DNA of 64,000 bases from the NCBI RefSeq assembly GCF_021018805.1, contig NC_086254.1, positions 1,847,001-1,911,000 of the forward strand. The letters run 5' to 3'. Position numbers and translations under genes: made by a program. The notes beneath the pieces were generated by a model. It was not told the origin of the DNA and made no database searches. It worked only from the letters and a program-made list of their open reading frames with translations. Source of the DNA: Prinia subflava (Eukaryota; Chordata; Aves; Passeriformes; Cisticolidae). Shown piece after piece: positions 26,166 through 38,545 of this stretch (position 1 is the stretch's first letter; each line of letters opens with the position of its first letter).

Positions 26166-27215
26166 CGAGGTTGTTCCTGCTCTGCAGCCCTGCAGTGACA
26201 CCTCTGCCCTGCAGCCCTGCAGTGACACTGCTGCCCAGCAGCCCTGCAGTGACACCGCTGCCCAGCAGCCCTGCAGTGACAGCACTGCCCAGCAGCCCTG
26301 CAGTGACACCCCTGCCCTGCAGCCCTGCAGTGACAGCACTGCCCTGCAGCCCTGCAGTGACACCCCTGCCCTGCAGCCCTGTAGTGACACCCCTGCCCTG
26401 CAGCCCTGCAGTGACACCCCTGCCCTGCAGCCCTGCAGTGACACCTCTGCCCTGCAGCCCTGCAGTGACAGCACTGCCCAGCAGCCCTGCATCATCACTG
26501 CTGCCCTGCAGCCCTGCAGCGACACCCCTGCCCTGCAGCCCTGCAGTGACACTGCTGCCCAGCAGCCCTGCAGTGACAGCACTGCCCAGCAGCCCTGCAG
26601 TGACACCGCTGCCCTGCAGCCCTGCAGTGACACCGCTGCCCAGCAGCCCTGCAGTGACAGCACTGCCCAGCAGCCCTGCAGTGACACCCCTGCCCTGCAG
26701 CCCTGCAGTGACAGCACTGCCCAGCAGCCCTGCAGTGACACCGCTGCCCAGCAGCCCTGCAGTGACAGCACTGCCCAGCAGCCCTGCAGTGACACTGCTG
26801 CCCAGCAGCCCTGCAGTGACACCGCTGCCCTGCAGCCCTGCAGTGACACCCCTGCCCTGCAGCCCTGCAGTGACACTGCTGCCCAGCAGCCCTGCAGTGA
26901 CACCGCTGCCCTGCAGCCCTGCAGTGACACCGCTGCCCTGCAGCCCTGCAGTGACAGCACTGCCCTGCAGCCCTGCAGTGACAGCACTACCCAGCAGCCC
27001 TGCAGTGACACCGCTGCCCAGCAGCCCTGCAGTGACACCTGTGCCCTGCAGCCCTGCAGTGACACCTGTGCCCTGCAGCCCTGCAGTGACACCGCTGCCC
27101 AGCAGCCCTGCAGTGACACCTGTGCCCTGCAGCCCTGCAGTCCTGTAGTGACAGCACTGCCCTGCAGCTCTGCAGTGACACCGCTGCCCTGCAGCCCTGC
27201 AGTGTCACCATGTCT
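26166..27215. repeat. Minisatellite, 27-bp unit, about 35 full copies
   Basis: From 26194 to 27138 there are 35 full units of exactly 27 bp, flanked by degenerate partial units. Each unit has the invariant core 'cagccctgcagtgacac' and a variable centre of about 9 bp. The centre falls into a few classes when read as codons: DTPAL, DTAAQ, DTAAL, DSTAQ, DTSAL, DTCAL and rarer forms. One unit has a changed core ('catcatcac'). Because 27 is a multiple of 3 and the unit lacks stops in several frames, open frames of 384 and 325 codons (plus) and 533 codons (minus) result. Each unit has CTGCAG sites. No signal peptide, domain or unique coding flank suggests a real protein. Confidence 0.95.
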
Positions 27216-27999
27216 AGGACAGCGCTGCCCAGCAGCACCAGCAGGCAGTAACCTGTGCTGACAGGGCACTGCAGCCCTGCCAGGACCACTCCCATCCCAC
27301 TGGAGCCAAACTGCACAGAAACCACAGCTCTGTGCACAACAGCCTGGTGATGAAACTGCCAGAGCAGTCTGCTGAACAAAACCCAGCTCGAGTGGGGAGA
27401 TGGGCACCACGAGTCAGAGCTACAAACCATCCAAACACCTTCATGTTATGTGGGATTTGGCAAAAGGTTGGGGGTTCATTTTCCTTTCTAAATCTCAATT
27501 AAAAGTACGCAGTAACAAGTAAATTATTTAGGGGAAAACGAGTGAGTGCAAGGAAAACAAATTTCAAGAACTCCAAATGGAATAAACCGTGGAGATTATA
27601 GAAAGACTACACTTGACCTGTCAACATGAGGAAGTCCCAGAGTTTTTATTAAAAGGGGGCACTGGGAAAGACAACCTGCTGTTTAGGGAAGCTGTATATT
27701 TAATTTTAGTGCCTATAATGGCATAGCCCATGACTATAAGGTATTATTTAAGACCTATCATGCAATTTCCTTGGAGGATTCCTCTCTGCATTTTCACAGT
27801 ATGCTGCAGTTTGCTAGTCTCTATACAATTTAACTACTGTTTACTGATTATTATTGAGTATGGGACAAAATTCACCCTCTCTGGACCAATAAATATAAGC
27901 TTTAGACACGGAGAAGCAAAATATTTCAACTGCTGCCTGCCACCATATGATTCCATGAATATACACTTTAAGAAAATGGAAACAAAACAAACCAACTAA
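27216..27999. other. Unique noncoding DNA
   Basis: Nothing coding or repetitive is recognised. Composition changes from GC-rich next to the minisatellite to AT-rich after about 27.5 kb. Confidence 0.5.
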
Positions 28000-28440
28000 A
28001 CCGAGAGTCACGGTTTATTAACATAACATACTGCAAATCTAATTAAAAGTCAAATAGGCAATACCCTCATCAAAATCCAAATGTTCTTTACAGAAACATC
28101 AAGGAAGAAGGGGCATACAGGGGACGGTACCACAAAGGTAATCAGAATTCATCTTCTGGGACTCGTACCCTATTACTCGAAGCTCATTATCAGTACTCTG
28201 CACAGGAAAGCAACACCCAGAGACCACATCATTAACTTCCTACACACGCATTACCCCACAGCTCGAAAAAGTGCAAGAAAAAGCCCCACCAACACAGATG
28301 AAAAATCAGAGGTTTTTATTGTGTTTGATACAAACCTGCTGAAATTTGAAATGCAATGCTACAAAAATCATCTAAACCTTGTAAAAATGAAACTGGTCCT
28401 TTCTAGTTATGATGGCATAATTATGAGTGTAGCCTAGCTG
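28000..28440. other. Candidate conserved noncoding block
   Basis: This unique block contains 'cggtttattaacataac' and other TAA-rich motifs, retained CpGs ('ggacggtacc', 'actcgtaccc', 'acacgcattacc') and no known repeat. A plus-strand frame is open for 118 codons (28081-28437). Its predicted product is basic but has no domain I recognise and no clear exon borders. I favour a regulatory or neutral noncoding reading, with low confidence. Confidence 0.25.
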
Positions 28441-31229
28441 TTATACCATCTAACATCTCCATTTGTCTGTGAATACTTCTTTAATAATACAGCTATGGTT
28501 GCTTCCTTTTTCTCTTTTGGATTTGGATTCTTTGTCTGCTGATCAATCCCTGTCAACTGGCAAAACATAATTCATTAAGTGACTAAACATAACTGACTAC
28601 TCTGAAATGCATCATCTAATTAGCTGAAGGAGAACGCTATCTCTTCTCCACGTTAACTGTCCAAAAGGAAGGCAGGAAACCTCCAGCCTAGAGGGAGAAG
28701 AGACACGAAGATAGAATTGAGTTTCATGTGCTGTACAGTACAGAAATACTGTCAGTCAAAAGATGGTGGAGAACACAGCTTCAGAATATCACAATATTCA
28801 TGAAAATAAGCAACACACCCCACATCAAAATATGGTTATCAAACAGAAGCTCACACCAGTAAATGGTGAGGAGGAAAAGGCAACTGAGCAAGCAGAGGGA
28901 ATGCTGCAGGACAGGAGTGAGGAAGGGGCCCACGTCACAACAGTGCTGTGCTCCACCTCTCCAGGAACCCACCTGGTGGTATTCAATGACCTATGAATCT
29001 GTGCTCCTGTTTGTTAAGTTTCACTGTCAGAGGTAACAGTGACAGTGACTAATGCACAGTGTCCAAGTGCTTCTGTGCTGCTCTCTCTGCTCTCTCAGTA
29101 GAAGCAAGAACTGTGGTACAGGGTGGTGTGATAGCAGCCATCCTGCTGACCAGTAAGGACAAGGATTTGCAAAGAAGCCCTACAAGTCAAGAGAACTGGA
29201 TTTGGGAACAGGAATTACAAGCACTAGACCTCTCCTAGGACCCACCTGAATAATATGAAGATTTTTTTTTTACTGACTGACTATTAACTGGCAAAAAAGG
29301 ACCCGTACTCTGCCATTGTTTACAGTCACCGTGAGAAATGAGCTAAGAGTTGGGGACAGGATGTGGCTGATGCCAGGGCAGTTCAGTTCCCCACAGTGGC
29401 ACATTCCAGGTTTGGCCATGCCCTTCCATCCCAGTGCCCAGGCAGTGCCATGGCCTCAGCCACTGCTCCCCTGCCCAGCTGTGCCAGCCCATGAGCTGAT
29501 GCCTTTCCTACCCCACACAGTGCTGCTGTTACCCTGTGGGAAATAGGAACTGGCAGGACTTTGTGCACCAACACTCTGGGCACCTCAACAGCCAAACCCC
29601 AGTTTGGCTGAGAACGATTTCACAGCACTTTTCCAAGCACTCTGTATGTGCCAGCCCTGCCCCACTCAGGAATTCTTTGTGTATCAGGCTGTGTTTGAGT
29701 GCCAGGCTGGTCTTTCAAACAAAACTCTCAAGGTGTTGGCACATGCCTCAAGAGAGGATCATTGACCTAATAGCTACAGCTTTGAAATATTATCTGTGGC
29801 TAACTTCCACTGAGAGAAGATCCTCATGCACTGTGGAAGTCACAGAAACCTGATTAAGCTTGAATCTGCTAATGGCTGATTAGAGGATCAGGGTGCAGTG
29901 GGTACAAGGCACAATCTGAGCAGCACAGATCAACCTCAGCTCAGTGGAACAGGAGAGTGCTGCCTCCCTCAAGTCAGAGTGACCCTACACCCCAGAACAG
30001 CAGCAAAAGGGAAAGAGAGGTAAAGGCACTGAGTTTAACAAGTCCTAAACTGTTTAAGGGGGTTTCCACCCCACCAAGGGAGCTGTAAACCCTTGTAGTT
30101 CATCCTTAGGTAAGATACCAACATGTAATACCACATAAACCTCATTTCCACCTCTGTTATACAGCATCAAAAATCCTCTGAAGATTTCAGCTGTAAATCA
30201 GGGGGCTCACACTTCTGAGAGATTTAGTAGAGCTAAACTTTGGTGGAAGCCCAAGGCATCCCAGCTGAGCCTGGTGTCAGAGGCAGGCAGGAAGAGCTGG
30301 GGCTGTGGGACAACAGCCAAGGGGAAGCCTTGGGACCCCAAGCAACACTTGTACTTCAGTCACCTCAATTTACTTGCAAACCAGTCCACAACAAACAACT
30401 CCAGAGTATTTTACCATCAATGGCAAGCTGAACTAAAAATACATCAAGTAAGGAACAAAACACATATCCAATGGTTTGCTCAGGGATCTGCTCCTTGTTA
30501 CTCTACAAGCAAGGTCTAAGACTTTGAAAGGAAAATAATAATTTGGGATTTCACTTTTTTCCTCAGGAACTGGCTGGGCATCGGTCAGTGAGTGGTGAAC
30601 AACTGCACTGTCCATCACTCGTATTCTGTATTTTAATTTTATTAGTAATATTATCATCACTATTATTTTCTTCCTTGACTGTCCTATTAAACAGGACTGA
30701 GTTTTCTCAGTTTTTCCCCTTCCCCAGCTCTCTGGCAGTGAGGGAGCCAGGTATGGGGCTGAGCTGCACCTGGGGTTAAACCATGACATCCACGTTAGAG
30801 AGAAAAACCAGTATTTTAAAATTATCTGTGAAATACTTCTGAGGAGCTTCATTTTACCAAAGGGAAATGGCAAGGTTGAAGGCCAAGCCTCATCAAATCA
30901 CTCTTGCCAATACAAAAAGTATGTAAAAAATTATTGACCATCTTTCCTCAATATTTTGGTACACATCTATGATATTTTGCATGTGATAACTGCACCCAAT
31001 CCTCAGCAGCCTTACCCCTTGTTCCACACCATGAGTTCAGCTGTGCTGATGGAAATACCTGTGACTGACCTGCTGTAGCCAAGGGAAGAAGGTGCCAGAA
31101 GGGGAAGCAGAGCCTTTTAGCATTTTCTCTCCTTGCCTATTCTGCACTCCCTCCCCACCCCCAACTTCTTCCCAAAGAGTTGCACTTTTGTACTTTGGGG
31201 CCTCTTATTTTAATTTATGCAACAGCTTA
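28441..31229. other. Unique noncoding DNA
   Basis: No gene or repeat family is recognised. A short T-run lies near 29262-29271. Open frames are at most 146 codons and show no domains. Confidence 0.5.
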
Positions 31230-31560
31230 AAACATTTTGTTAGGGCTGAGTGAGACCATCTGTGCAAGAAATAAAAGATGCCTAAGGGTAAAATAGGCAA
31301 GAGCAGTAATGCTGAATCCGTGGAAGGCAATCGACTGCCTATGGATTTTGTATCTACTGCTGTGACCTTTCCAACGATGGCTTTCAGTCAAGGGTAATTT
31401 CCATACAACGTCTGCTCCAGAAAGAAAAATTCATCCAGAACAGCATTAGTGCTTTCCAGAAAACTGGACAGCTGCAATTGCCTGTCACTTCTCAAAGCCT
31501 ATGTACCATTTAGCATGACATTTGCATAACATTATAGAAAATCTCCTTCATTATGTCCTA
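31230..31560. other. Candidate conserved noncoding block
   Basis: This repeat-free block includes an octamer-type motif 'atttgcat' at 31520-31527 and retained CpGs ('aatccgtgg', 'caatcgactgcc', 'ccaacgatgg'). Every frame is closed by stops, so it is not an exon of ordinary size. Regulatory function is inferred from motif content only. Confidence 0.3.
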
Positions 31561-34059
31561 CAAGAAGATGTGCCAGCGTTTGTTTTCCTGAGGTGAGCAG
31601 GGACTCAAGTTGATTCCGAAACATAAACTTTTTGTCAAGGATGGCAATGTTGCTCTTTAAAATGATGGATCACTTCCTACAACTCTTAAATTACCATTAC
31701 AAAGCCCTGACCCTGTGTGCATTAAGTATTCCCTAAAGATGCTGAGGAATATTTTACGAGTTGTTTCATTTTGCTGTCTTCTTTCTGATTACCTTTGGGG
31801 CTTATTAAGAAAGCCTTTTTTTTTAATAACTTAGAGAGGTCCAGGACTAAGAGGGAAAAAAGAACCTAAATTGGGGATGAAATATATTTAAGTTCAAAGA
31901 TGAAAGAGTTTTATTTACAAAAAATAGTTTCAAGGAAAGCAGTGAGCACTTTTATCTAGGGAACCTCCTCCCTTCTTTGGAGCAATTACGTGCCAGTAAA
32001 GCACACAGATGGGAAGTTTTGTCTCAGTGTCAACCTCATATTCTGGAAAAGAAAAATCAGCTTCAAGATGACAGGTGACAATGGGCCAAGTTCATCAGTG
32101 GTATAGGCTGGCTCGAGGCACGAGGGTACATTGGAACATTTTCAAGAAGGAACACTTGAGGCCAGGAAAAGCACGTACCTGGAATCACTCTCAGAAACCT
32201 TCAGAAAAGGCATTGATGGAAAACCTGTTTGCTGTTTAACAGGGGTCAGCTCTGCTTGCAGACAAAGAATGAGCTACATATCCTTGGGTAGCAAAAAATA
32301 ATCCGATTCCTTTGTAGGTTATTTAATAATACACAGTTCCAGAGAAGCCAGGATCCTGTGTTCAGACCTGTGCTTTTCCCTTGCCCACAGAAACATGAGA
32401 ATCAAGAAGTATCCAGGACCAGGAGGCAGGAAGAGCCCAGCTGAGACTGGAATACATGCCTAGGATGCTACATTACAAAATGGCTCAGGAGAGGGGCAGC
32501 AGCACCATCACCCCAGAACTCAGCAGCCCATGTGTGCACAGTGGCACAAAGGGACAAGTGCTGGTGCTGTCATGCAGCCCCCTCCTCCCCTACAGATTCG
32601 TAATTTAATGAGAGGTGCAAATAGAATGGTAACTTGGCAGTCCATGCTCTCTTTTTATTAATTCCTGGATGACTCCTCCCTTCACAATAAACTGCAGTCC
32701 CACACGCTGTACTTATGAAATGTGGGGAGCGCCAGAAAAAAACAAAAAAAAGTCAATTTTTTTAGCAACTGCATAGTCTGGTTCTGCACAAGAACAAAGG
32801 ACCAAGGTAATTTGCAATAGTTAAGGCAACTAATGGCTTGCAGGCTGGATTGCTCAGGCAGCTGGTAATGGCCCCAGCACTCAGTGGTCTGTGTCTGACC
32901 AAGGTCAGTGGTTACTCCTATGTGACAGCTACTCTCCAAATTACAATTTCAGATTTTTTACAGGGCGAGTGCTCACATGTCTGTAACTGCAAACAGAGCT
33001 TCCAACAAACATGCAGCTGGAGTGGCCAAAATACTGGGAAAGCCTGATGTCCCAAAGCAACTCCATGCAGTGCCAAGGCTGTGGAACAGAGCCTGTAGCC
33101 CCATGCCCAACCCATCACAATTTTCCAACTGCTCTGAGCACAGGGAGGCCCAGCTCTGACAGCACCTTCAGGGTGCAGCTTTCAGAGAGCAAACCAAGAC
33201 CCTGCTGGACGCCACCAAACTCCATCTGAGGAGTTCAGACTCTTAATGTGAGAAATCTTGACTCTGAAAAAGCCTTATGCATCTATTTTCCCTATTTTCC
33301 TGGTTACCTCTATTTCCCTAGCAACATATGTTTTAATGAACTAAAGCTTTGCCATTATAAACAGGTTCTTAATTAGGAGCTTATAATAATATATAAACTG
33401 ACAGCTGGGGCACAACACTAGCTGACCAAATTCTAACAATTAGAGCGAACAAACAGAAGCCCCACCTGAAAAGCCAACCAAACAAAGAGCAAAAACCCAA
33501 ACCACCAGATTTTGGGCACGAATTTCTGCAGCCTACACCAGCACATTCTGCATCTCAGCTGGCCAGGTTGGGAAATGAGCTCCACATGACAGGGATCCAT
33601 GGCGTGCCATTAAGAGGAGTCAGTAATAAGGGCTAATGCCAGCGTTGTCTTGCCAGGAGCAGAAACAAACATATCTGTGAGATGCTTGTTTGTTGTAGGA
33701 GATGCTAAAATGATCTTGGCTCCTCCTAATGGGATAGAAAAGCTGGTGTCATTTGGGCAAGTGAGTGAATGAGGTGGTGGGAGGTCCAAGGGCAGGCTGG
33801 AGGCTCCTCTGATGCTCCCCACGCAGGAGCAGCAGCCTCTGTGAGTGCCCTGGCGAGGAGATCCCAGCCCAGCCAACGCCAAAACCCCTCGCAGCTCTGC
33901 AGGCCTGATGGAGATACATAATGAAATACAATCCTGTCAAGCTCAGCCCCTGGGTAACATTTTCACTTCTACATTCCATTTTCAGTTTAGGTCGAGATTT
34001 TTAAGAAGACAGCAAGCAGCACTCCAGTCCCAGGTGACAAGATCTGCTCAGATTTAGTC
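31561..34059. other. Unique noncoding DNA
   Basis: No gene is supported. Short open frames below 95 codons overlap on both strands, and short T- and A-runs occur near 31820 and 32730. No mobile element is recognised. Confidence 0.5.
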
Positions 34060-34720
34060 TTTGAATGTTGCAAATTAAATTCCCTCATCAGGCCTCTAAT
34101 CACTCTTACCAGATGGGGCTTGTGCTCAATTTTGGATCCACAGGAAATTTAATGGTTATTGTTTCTGTTTAAATAGGAGATTATTGCATTTTAATAAGTT
34201 CTCTTTGGGACTTGCAGCAACAATAGAGCACTATGAATTACTGTAGATAGCTGTTACTGCATGCTGGGGAAAAATCAAGTTACTAAGTGTGACAAGTTGC
34301 TTTTTCTTCCCTTCCAGCAATCGCTCGGAGTGTATTTACCACCAAATTAAGTATGTGCCGTGGGGATAATATTTTTATCCTGCCGAGGGGGGAAGGCGCT
34401 TGTCTGTGGATTTTCATTAAAATGACACATCTGTTCAGCAATTTCACAAAGTAATTCTGCTGAAAGTTTTATCAGCTAATTTTAATTATTCACTCCAGTG
34501 GGTTGAATACAGGATTCATCATGTTGAATTAATACATTTGACGGGAATTTCACAAAGAGGGGGGAGAAAAAGCAATCAACAAATTGAATTGTCATGCAAT
34601 ATGGATTAAATTGAGATTCTTTAATTAGGATAAGCCTGAGATTTGGTATTTTGAAGGTATTAGAAAGCTTAGCAATACAGTGGTAAAGATTAAGAAAATG
34701 CAATTAAATATTACACTTTG
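34060..34720. other. Candidate conserved noncoding block (strongest of the set)
   Basis: About 650 bases of unique, AT-rich DNA have scattered intact CpGs ('caatcgctcggag', 'tgtgccgtgggg', 'cctgccgagg') and dense TAAT/ATTA cores ('ggggataatat', 'gctaattttaattattc', 'ttgaattaatac', 'tttaattagg'). All frames are interrupted. This pattern, homeodomain-type cores with spared CpGs and no transposon remnants, is what I would expect of a developmental enhancer in a gene-poor region. It cannot be proved from one sequence, and the target gene is not in the window. Confidence 0.4.
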
Positions 34721-36160
34721 GACACAGGCAGCAGTGTGAGCAGAAGACAAGAGTCCCCTTTTTAGCAGCACAGTCAGTAGTGTTGGTTTCAAGAATTCCT
34801 GAATGTCTGAGTTATCAGGGATGGCATCCAGGAACTGCCTCTGTCTGACAAGAGCTACAGGCAGGGGTTTGTAAAGGAGACCTTCCCACTAAGTGATGGA
34901 ATTGAAGTTTTCTTTTAAAAAACTACTTGGAACATAATTGCCCAGAGAGTGTGACTCATCCCACTATGTTAAATTTCAATTTATATATAAACACACCCAC
35001 TGGCTGGGGCTGAAGTCACACGGGCTCAGCTTGGCAGCAAATTCGAAGCGTGAGTGTACGTTCAGAAGAAGCAGCAGAGATGAACTCACATCTCCAGGTC
35101 AGGGTGACTGTGGGTGACAATTGGCAGGTACATTTTTCCTAGATTAAATGTCTAAGACTTAGGCAGTTTTGTTTAGTTGTAAATCGTGAATAAAATTGCA
35201 AACATTTTATTAAGGGAAAGTACATACAGAAATTTTGTGCCTACTAAAAGGTGAGGGAACAATGTGTCACAGAATACTTTGCGTTAAATTTGAATTTTGT
35301 TACTACTTCTATCACCTCCAATGCCAGGAGACAGGATTACTGAGTTCCAAGCAGTTCTGAAGAAACCCAGAGGCCCTGACCTCCCTGGGAAAACTGCTGT
35401 GACTGTGCTGATACACGCTGGTGATGAGTTGGCTGTAAGCAGCATGACAAATTGCATAACAAAGGAATATTTGGCAGCAGCAGAACACTGTGTTATCTAA
35501 CAATACATACTTTAATATGAGATTACAGCTGCTTTTCTCCACTGCTGACATTGTCTCCTGAACGTCCACTGAAATGGGGTTTGACTTAAAACTCACCACT
35601 CTCTGGTGTCAATGCCATATCCTGATGCCATTTTGCCACGCTGTGTTTGCCAGGAATTCAGCTTCCAAATGTGCAGGAGAACTCACGAACTATTGACTTT
35701 CAGGCCATGTTTGGAATTCATCTCCAAAAGAACAGCGATTTCAGCCACCTTTCCAATTCAATTTTACCTAACTTTGGCCAGTCAAAATCAAAATGCCTTC
35801 TTCAGACTGGTTGGTTGAGTTTTCTCTGCAGACAGATGAAAGAGCCAGACGTGGCCAGAGGACAGCTCCACTCACCTGCCACAGATTCACAGAGCAAAAG
35901 CCTTGATGGGCCATTCTTGGGGGCATTCTGTGTGTGGATGGATAACAGAGTGCTGGAAAACCACAGCAGGTATTTCCAATTCCTGCTCACGACATCCATT
36001 GTGGATAACCCCACCTCTTTCCTCAACCTGGTGCCCAAAGATGCATCATACATGATGATATTTGTCAAGGCTGCCTGCTCCCAATCCAGGTTTCTGCATC
36101 ACTTCCCACTTTGTCCATCCTTGATCTTGCTCCTGACCAGCATTCCTGACCCTGTTTTAG
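34721..36160. other. Unique noncoding DNA
   Basis: No gene is supported. A plus-strand frame open for 232 codons starts at 35647 and ends inside the CR1 fragment at 36161-36345. It shows no domain, so it is taken as chance. Confidence 0.5.
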
Positions 36161-36345
36161 AATCATGGAATGGTTTGGGCTTAGAGGGACCTAAAAAATT
36201 ATTCAGTTCCACCCCTGCCATGGGCAGGGACATCTGCCATTATCCAGCTTGCTCCAAGCCCCATCCAGCCTGGCCTTGGAGAAGAGGGACAACTACAGAC
36301 TCCCTACAAACTCCAGCTTTGGCAGTGGGTTCCCAGCCTGGATGA
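36161..36345 (-). mobile_element. CR1 LINE 3' end fragment
   Basis: Read on the minus strand, this is a CR1 tail. On the plus strand it opens 'aatcatggaatggtttggg', continues 'cttagagggacc', 'cagttccacccctgccatgg' and 'ccatccagcctggccttgg', and ends near 'gggttcccagcctgg'. The order matches the other CR1 copies at 41.5 and 57.6 kb. No coding part remains. Confidence 0.9.
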
Positions 36346-36703
36346 AAACCTCAGTGTTTTGCCGTATTTGAGCAGCACACTCATTTTTCAAGTGGTCAAA
36401 ACCCAAAACTTGGCTAGAGGAAAGCATGTGGAAGGAGAACATCAGGTTTTCAGGCTTTTAAATCAAATAATAAAAAATAACAATTTAAAAACTCCATAGC
36501 CTAGTGTGCTACCCTGTGATGTCTGACTCATCCAGCCTCATGTCCCCCTGCCCACAGAGCCTGCAGCAGATCCAGGACAGCCCCACATCCCACGGGGTGC
36601 ACAGCCAGAACTGCCCCACCCCGGCTCAGTGGGGTGGCAGAGAGGAGAGCTCTGGCCCTGCTCCTGCCCTCACACAACAATTGTCTCACAGATGATTTCC
36701 GAT
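36346..36703. other. Unique noncoding DNA between two CR1 copies
   Basis: This spacer of about 360 bases lies between two minus-strand CR1 tails. Nothing coding is seen. A short AT-rich part with 'aaataataaaaaataac' lies near 36465-36482. Confidence 0.5.
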
Positions 36704-37000
36704 GTCACAGAATCAGGAGGGTTGGAAAACACCTCCAAGATCATTGAGCCAACCATTAACCCAGCCCCACCATGTTCACCACCTGCCCATGTCCCCCAGT
36801 GCCACATCCATGTGCTCCTTGGTGACTCCCAGTGCTCTGGGCAGACTTTTCCAAGTCCTGAACAACTTTTCAGCAGAGATATTTCGGCCAATATCCAGCT
36901 CAGACCTCCTCTGGTGGAACTTGAGGCTGTTTCCCCTCACCCTGTCACTTGTTACCTGGAGAAGGGACTGACCCCACCTGGCTGCCCCCTCCCATCAGAC
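36704..37000 (-). mobile_element. CR1 LINE 3' end fragment, longer copy
   Basis: The plus strand reads 'cacagaatcaggagggttgg', then 'ccaagatcattgagcc', 'cccccagtgccacatccatg', 'ctccttggtgactccc' and 'ggaacttgaggctgtttccc', followed by 'gttacctggagaagggactg'. These are successive landmarks of a CR1 3' region read backwards. The copy extends further towards the reverse-transcriptase end than its neighbour at 36161. It appears to belong to a different subfamily from the 36161, 41484 and 57601 copies. Confidence 0.9.
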
Positions 37001-38545
37001 ATCTCTGGCTACAGTAAATATTAACTAAAGGATAAAACAACGCAATCAAGACCCAGGGAGCTGTTTGGGAGAGCTGAGGGACACAGGCACTGCCCTCCAT
37101 GGGGCTGGAGAGGAGAACTAAAGTGCTCCTGGCAAACATCAGAAACCCCCAGCGTGAGAGAGGCCAACGGTGCCAAACCTTCACGGAAGGAGCCTGGAGT
37201 CGATTGAGCTGCTGAAGTGATGAACAGCCCCGAGCTTCAAACCCACCCATTTGCAACAGGTTTATCTCTTTTATTTCACAGGAAAAAGACTAACTTTCCT
37301 TTAAGGTACCATGTTGACTGTAGGGAAGAAGTTTTAATTCCTGTTAATAAATGTTTTCACACATTCCCTGTGTGTTTCCCTGGGCAGGTTTGGAGATTTC
37401 TAAAAGAGTTCATCATTCTGCCATTCCTGCTCCTAAAAATTAATGAAAATTTTACCATTCAGTGGATGAAGGATTAGGCCAGTTCTGAGCTTTATGTTTT
37501 ATTGAATTCTTACTTTGTTATTTTTCTGAGATGCTGACAGAATCAATTTATGTCTGAAAACATCTTTGAGACTCCTAAAGCATTATAACTCCAAATGACA
37601 AATATTTTTATTGTGAGTGATTTTTAAATAGTCAGCAACTCAACAAGTTGTGCAGCAGCTAGAACACGGAGATCCATTCTGATCAAAACTCATAATTATT
37701 GCTTCAGTAGAGATATTAAGTAAATTACCACCATGACAGCAAAAACTTGATTTTTTTAATGCCTGAAATTATAAAATGTTGATATGTAAATTAACTTTTG
37801 TAATACAGTGGTCACTGAATTTTGGGAGAAAAGTCACAAATCTTTGATTTTCATGTGTATTATTTACCTCACAATTACCAAATGAATCACTTGTTGAAGC
37901 ACTGACACAACATATTTTCCAAATCCATGGAACTGACACAATGCAGTTGTCAATTTTCATAGTGATTGAGGTCTCCCACTGCACCTCACGTGTGGGTTTG
38001 TCAGCAAGAGTTCCACGTGCCTTCACTGGCTCTGCTAAGCTGGGCTGAGCCAGCCTTAAAACTGGGCATCCTCCACAAGGAAAGAAAGAGCTGCCAAAAA
38101 TCCTTACTCTATTCTATTAGCATCCCATTAAAACAAAAAAACCCCACCCAAAATAATACAGAAGCAAACATAACTGTGTATTGAAGGTAAAAGAGAGACA
38201 TTGTGAATGGAAAAACTGGATGAAAAGCTGGAGGTCTGGTCAAAGTCTGCAAGTTCACCAGACTGCAACTCCATCCCTGAAGTTGGCTGCTGCAGAGCTC
38301 AGGGATTTGAGGGCCAGGCTTCAATTACACTGGCCTGTTTACACACTTCTTTCTCTGCCTGCCCTTCTGCTGCCCCCGTGCTCAGATGTCATATTATCCT
38401 TATCAGCAGATTAAAAAACCTCTTTGCAGAAACACTTATCTGTATAATACCAGTGATGACACTTAAGCTTCAACTTTCCTATTTAACACTCTGTGTGCCT
38501 TACTGATATCGTTCTGGACAGATGAAATTATGTGTTCAAGACTCT
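37001..38545. other. Unique noncoding DNA
   Basis: No gene or recognisable repeat is seen. The part from 37.5 to 37.8 kb is AT-rich. Open frames are at most about 103 codons and lack domains. Confidence 0.5.

Noticed and set aside
23996..27215. CRISPR-like arrays of direct repeats
   Set aside because: Units are contiguous head to tail without unique spacers, and the host is clearly a vertebrate. These are minisatellites.
25809..27410. 533-codon minus-strand open frame, the longest in the window
   Set aside because: It is almost entirely the translated 27-bp minisatellite. Other frames on both strands are equally open, and its flanks have no coding features.
28081..28437. 118-codon plus-strand frame with a basic product
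   Set aside because: No recognisable domain. It lies in a block that looks more like regulatory DNA. Kept only as part of that block.
35647..36345. 232-codon plus-strand open frame
   Set aside because: The 3' part is CR1 LINE sequence in antisense, and the rest has no recognisable domain.
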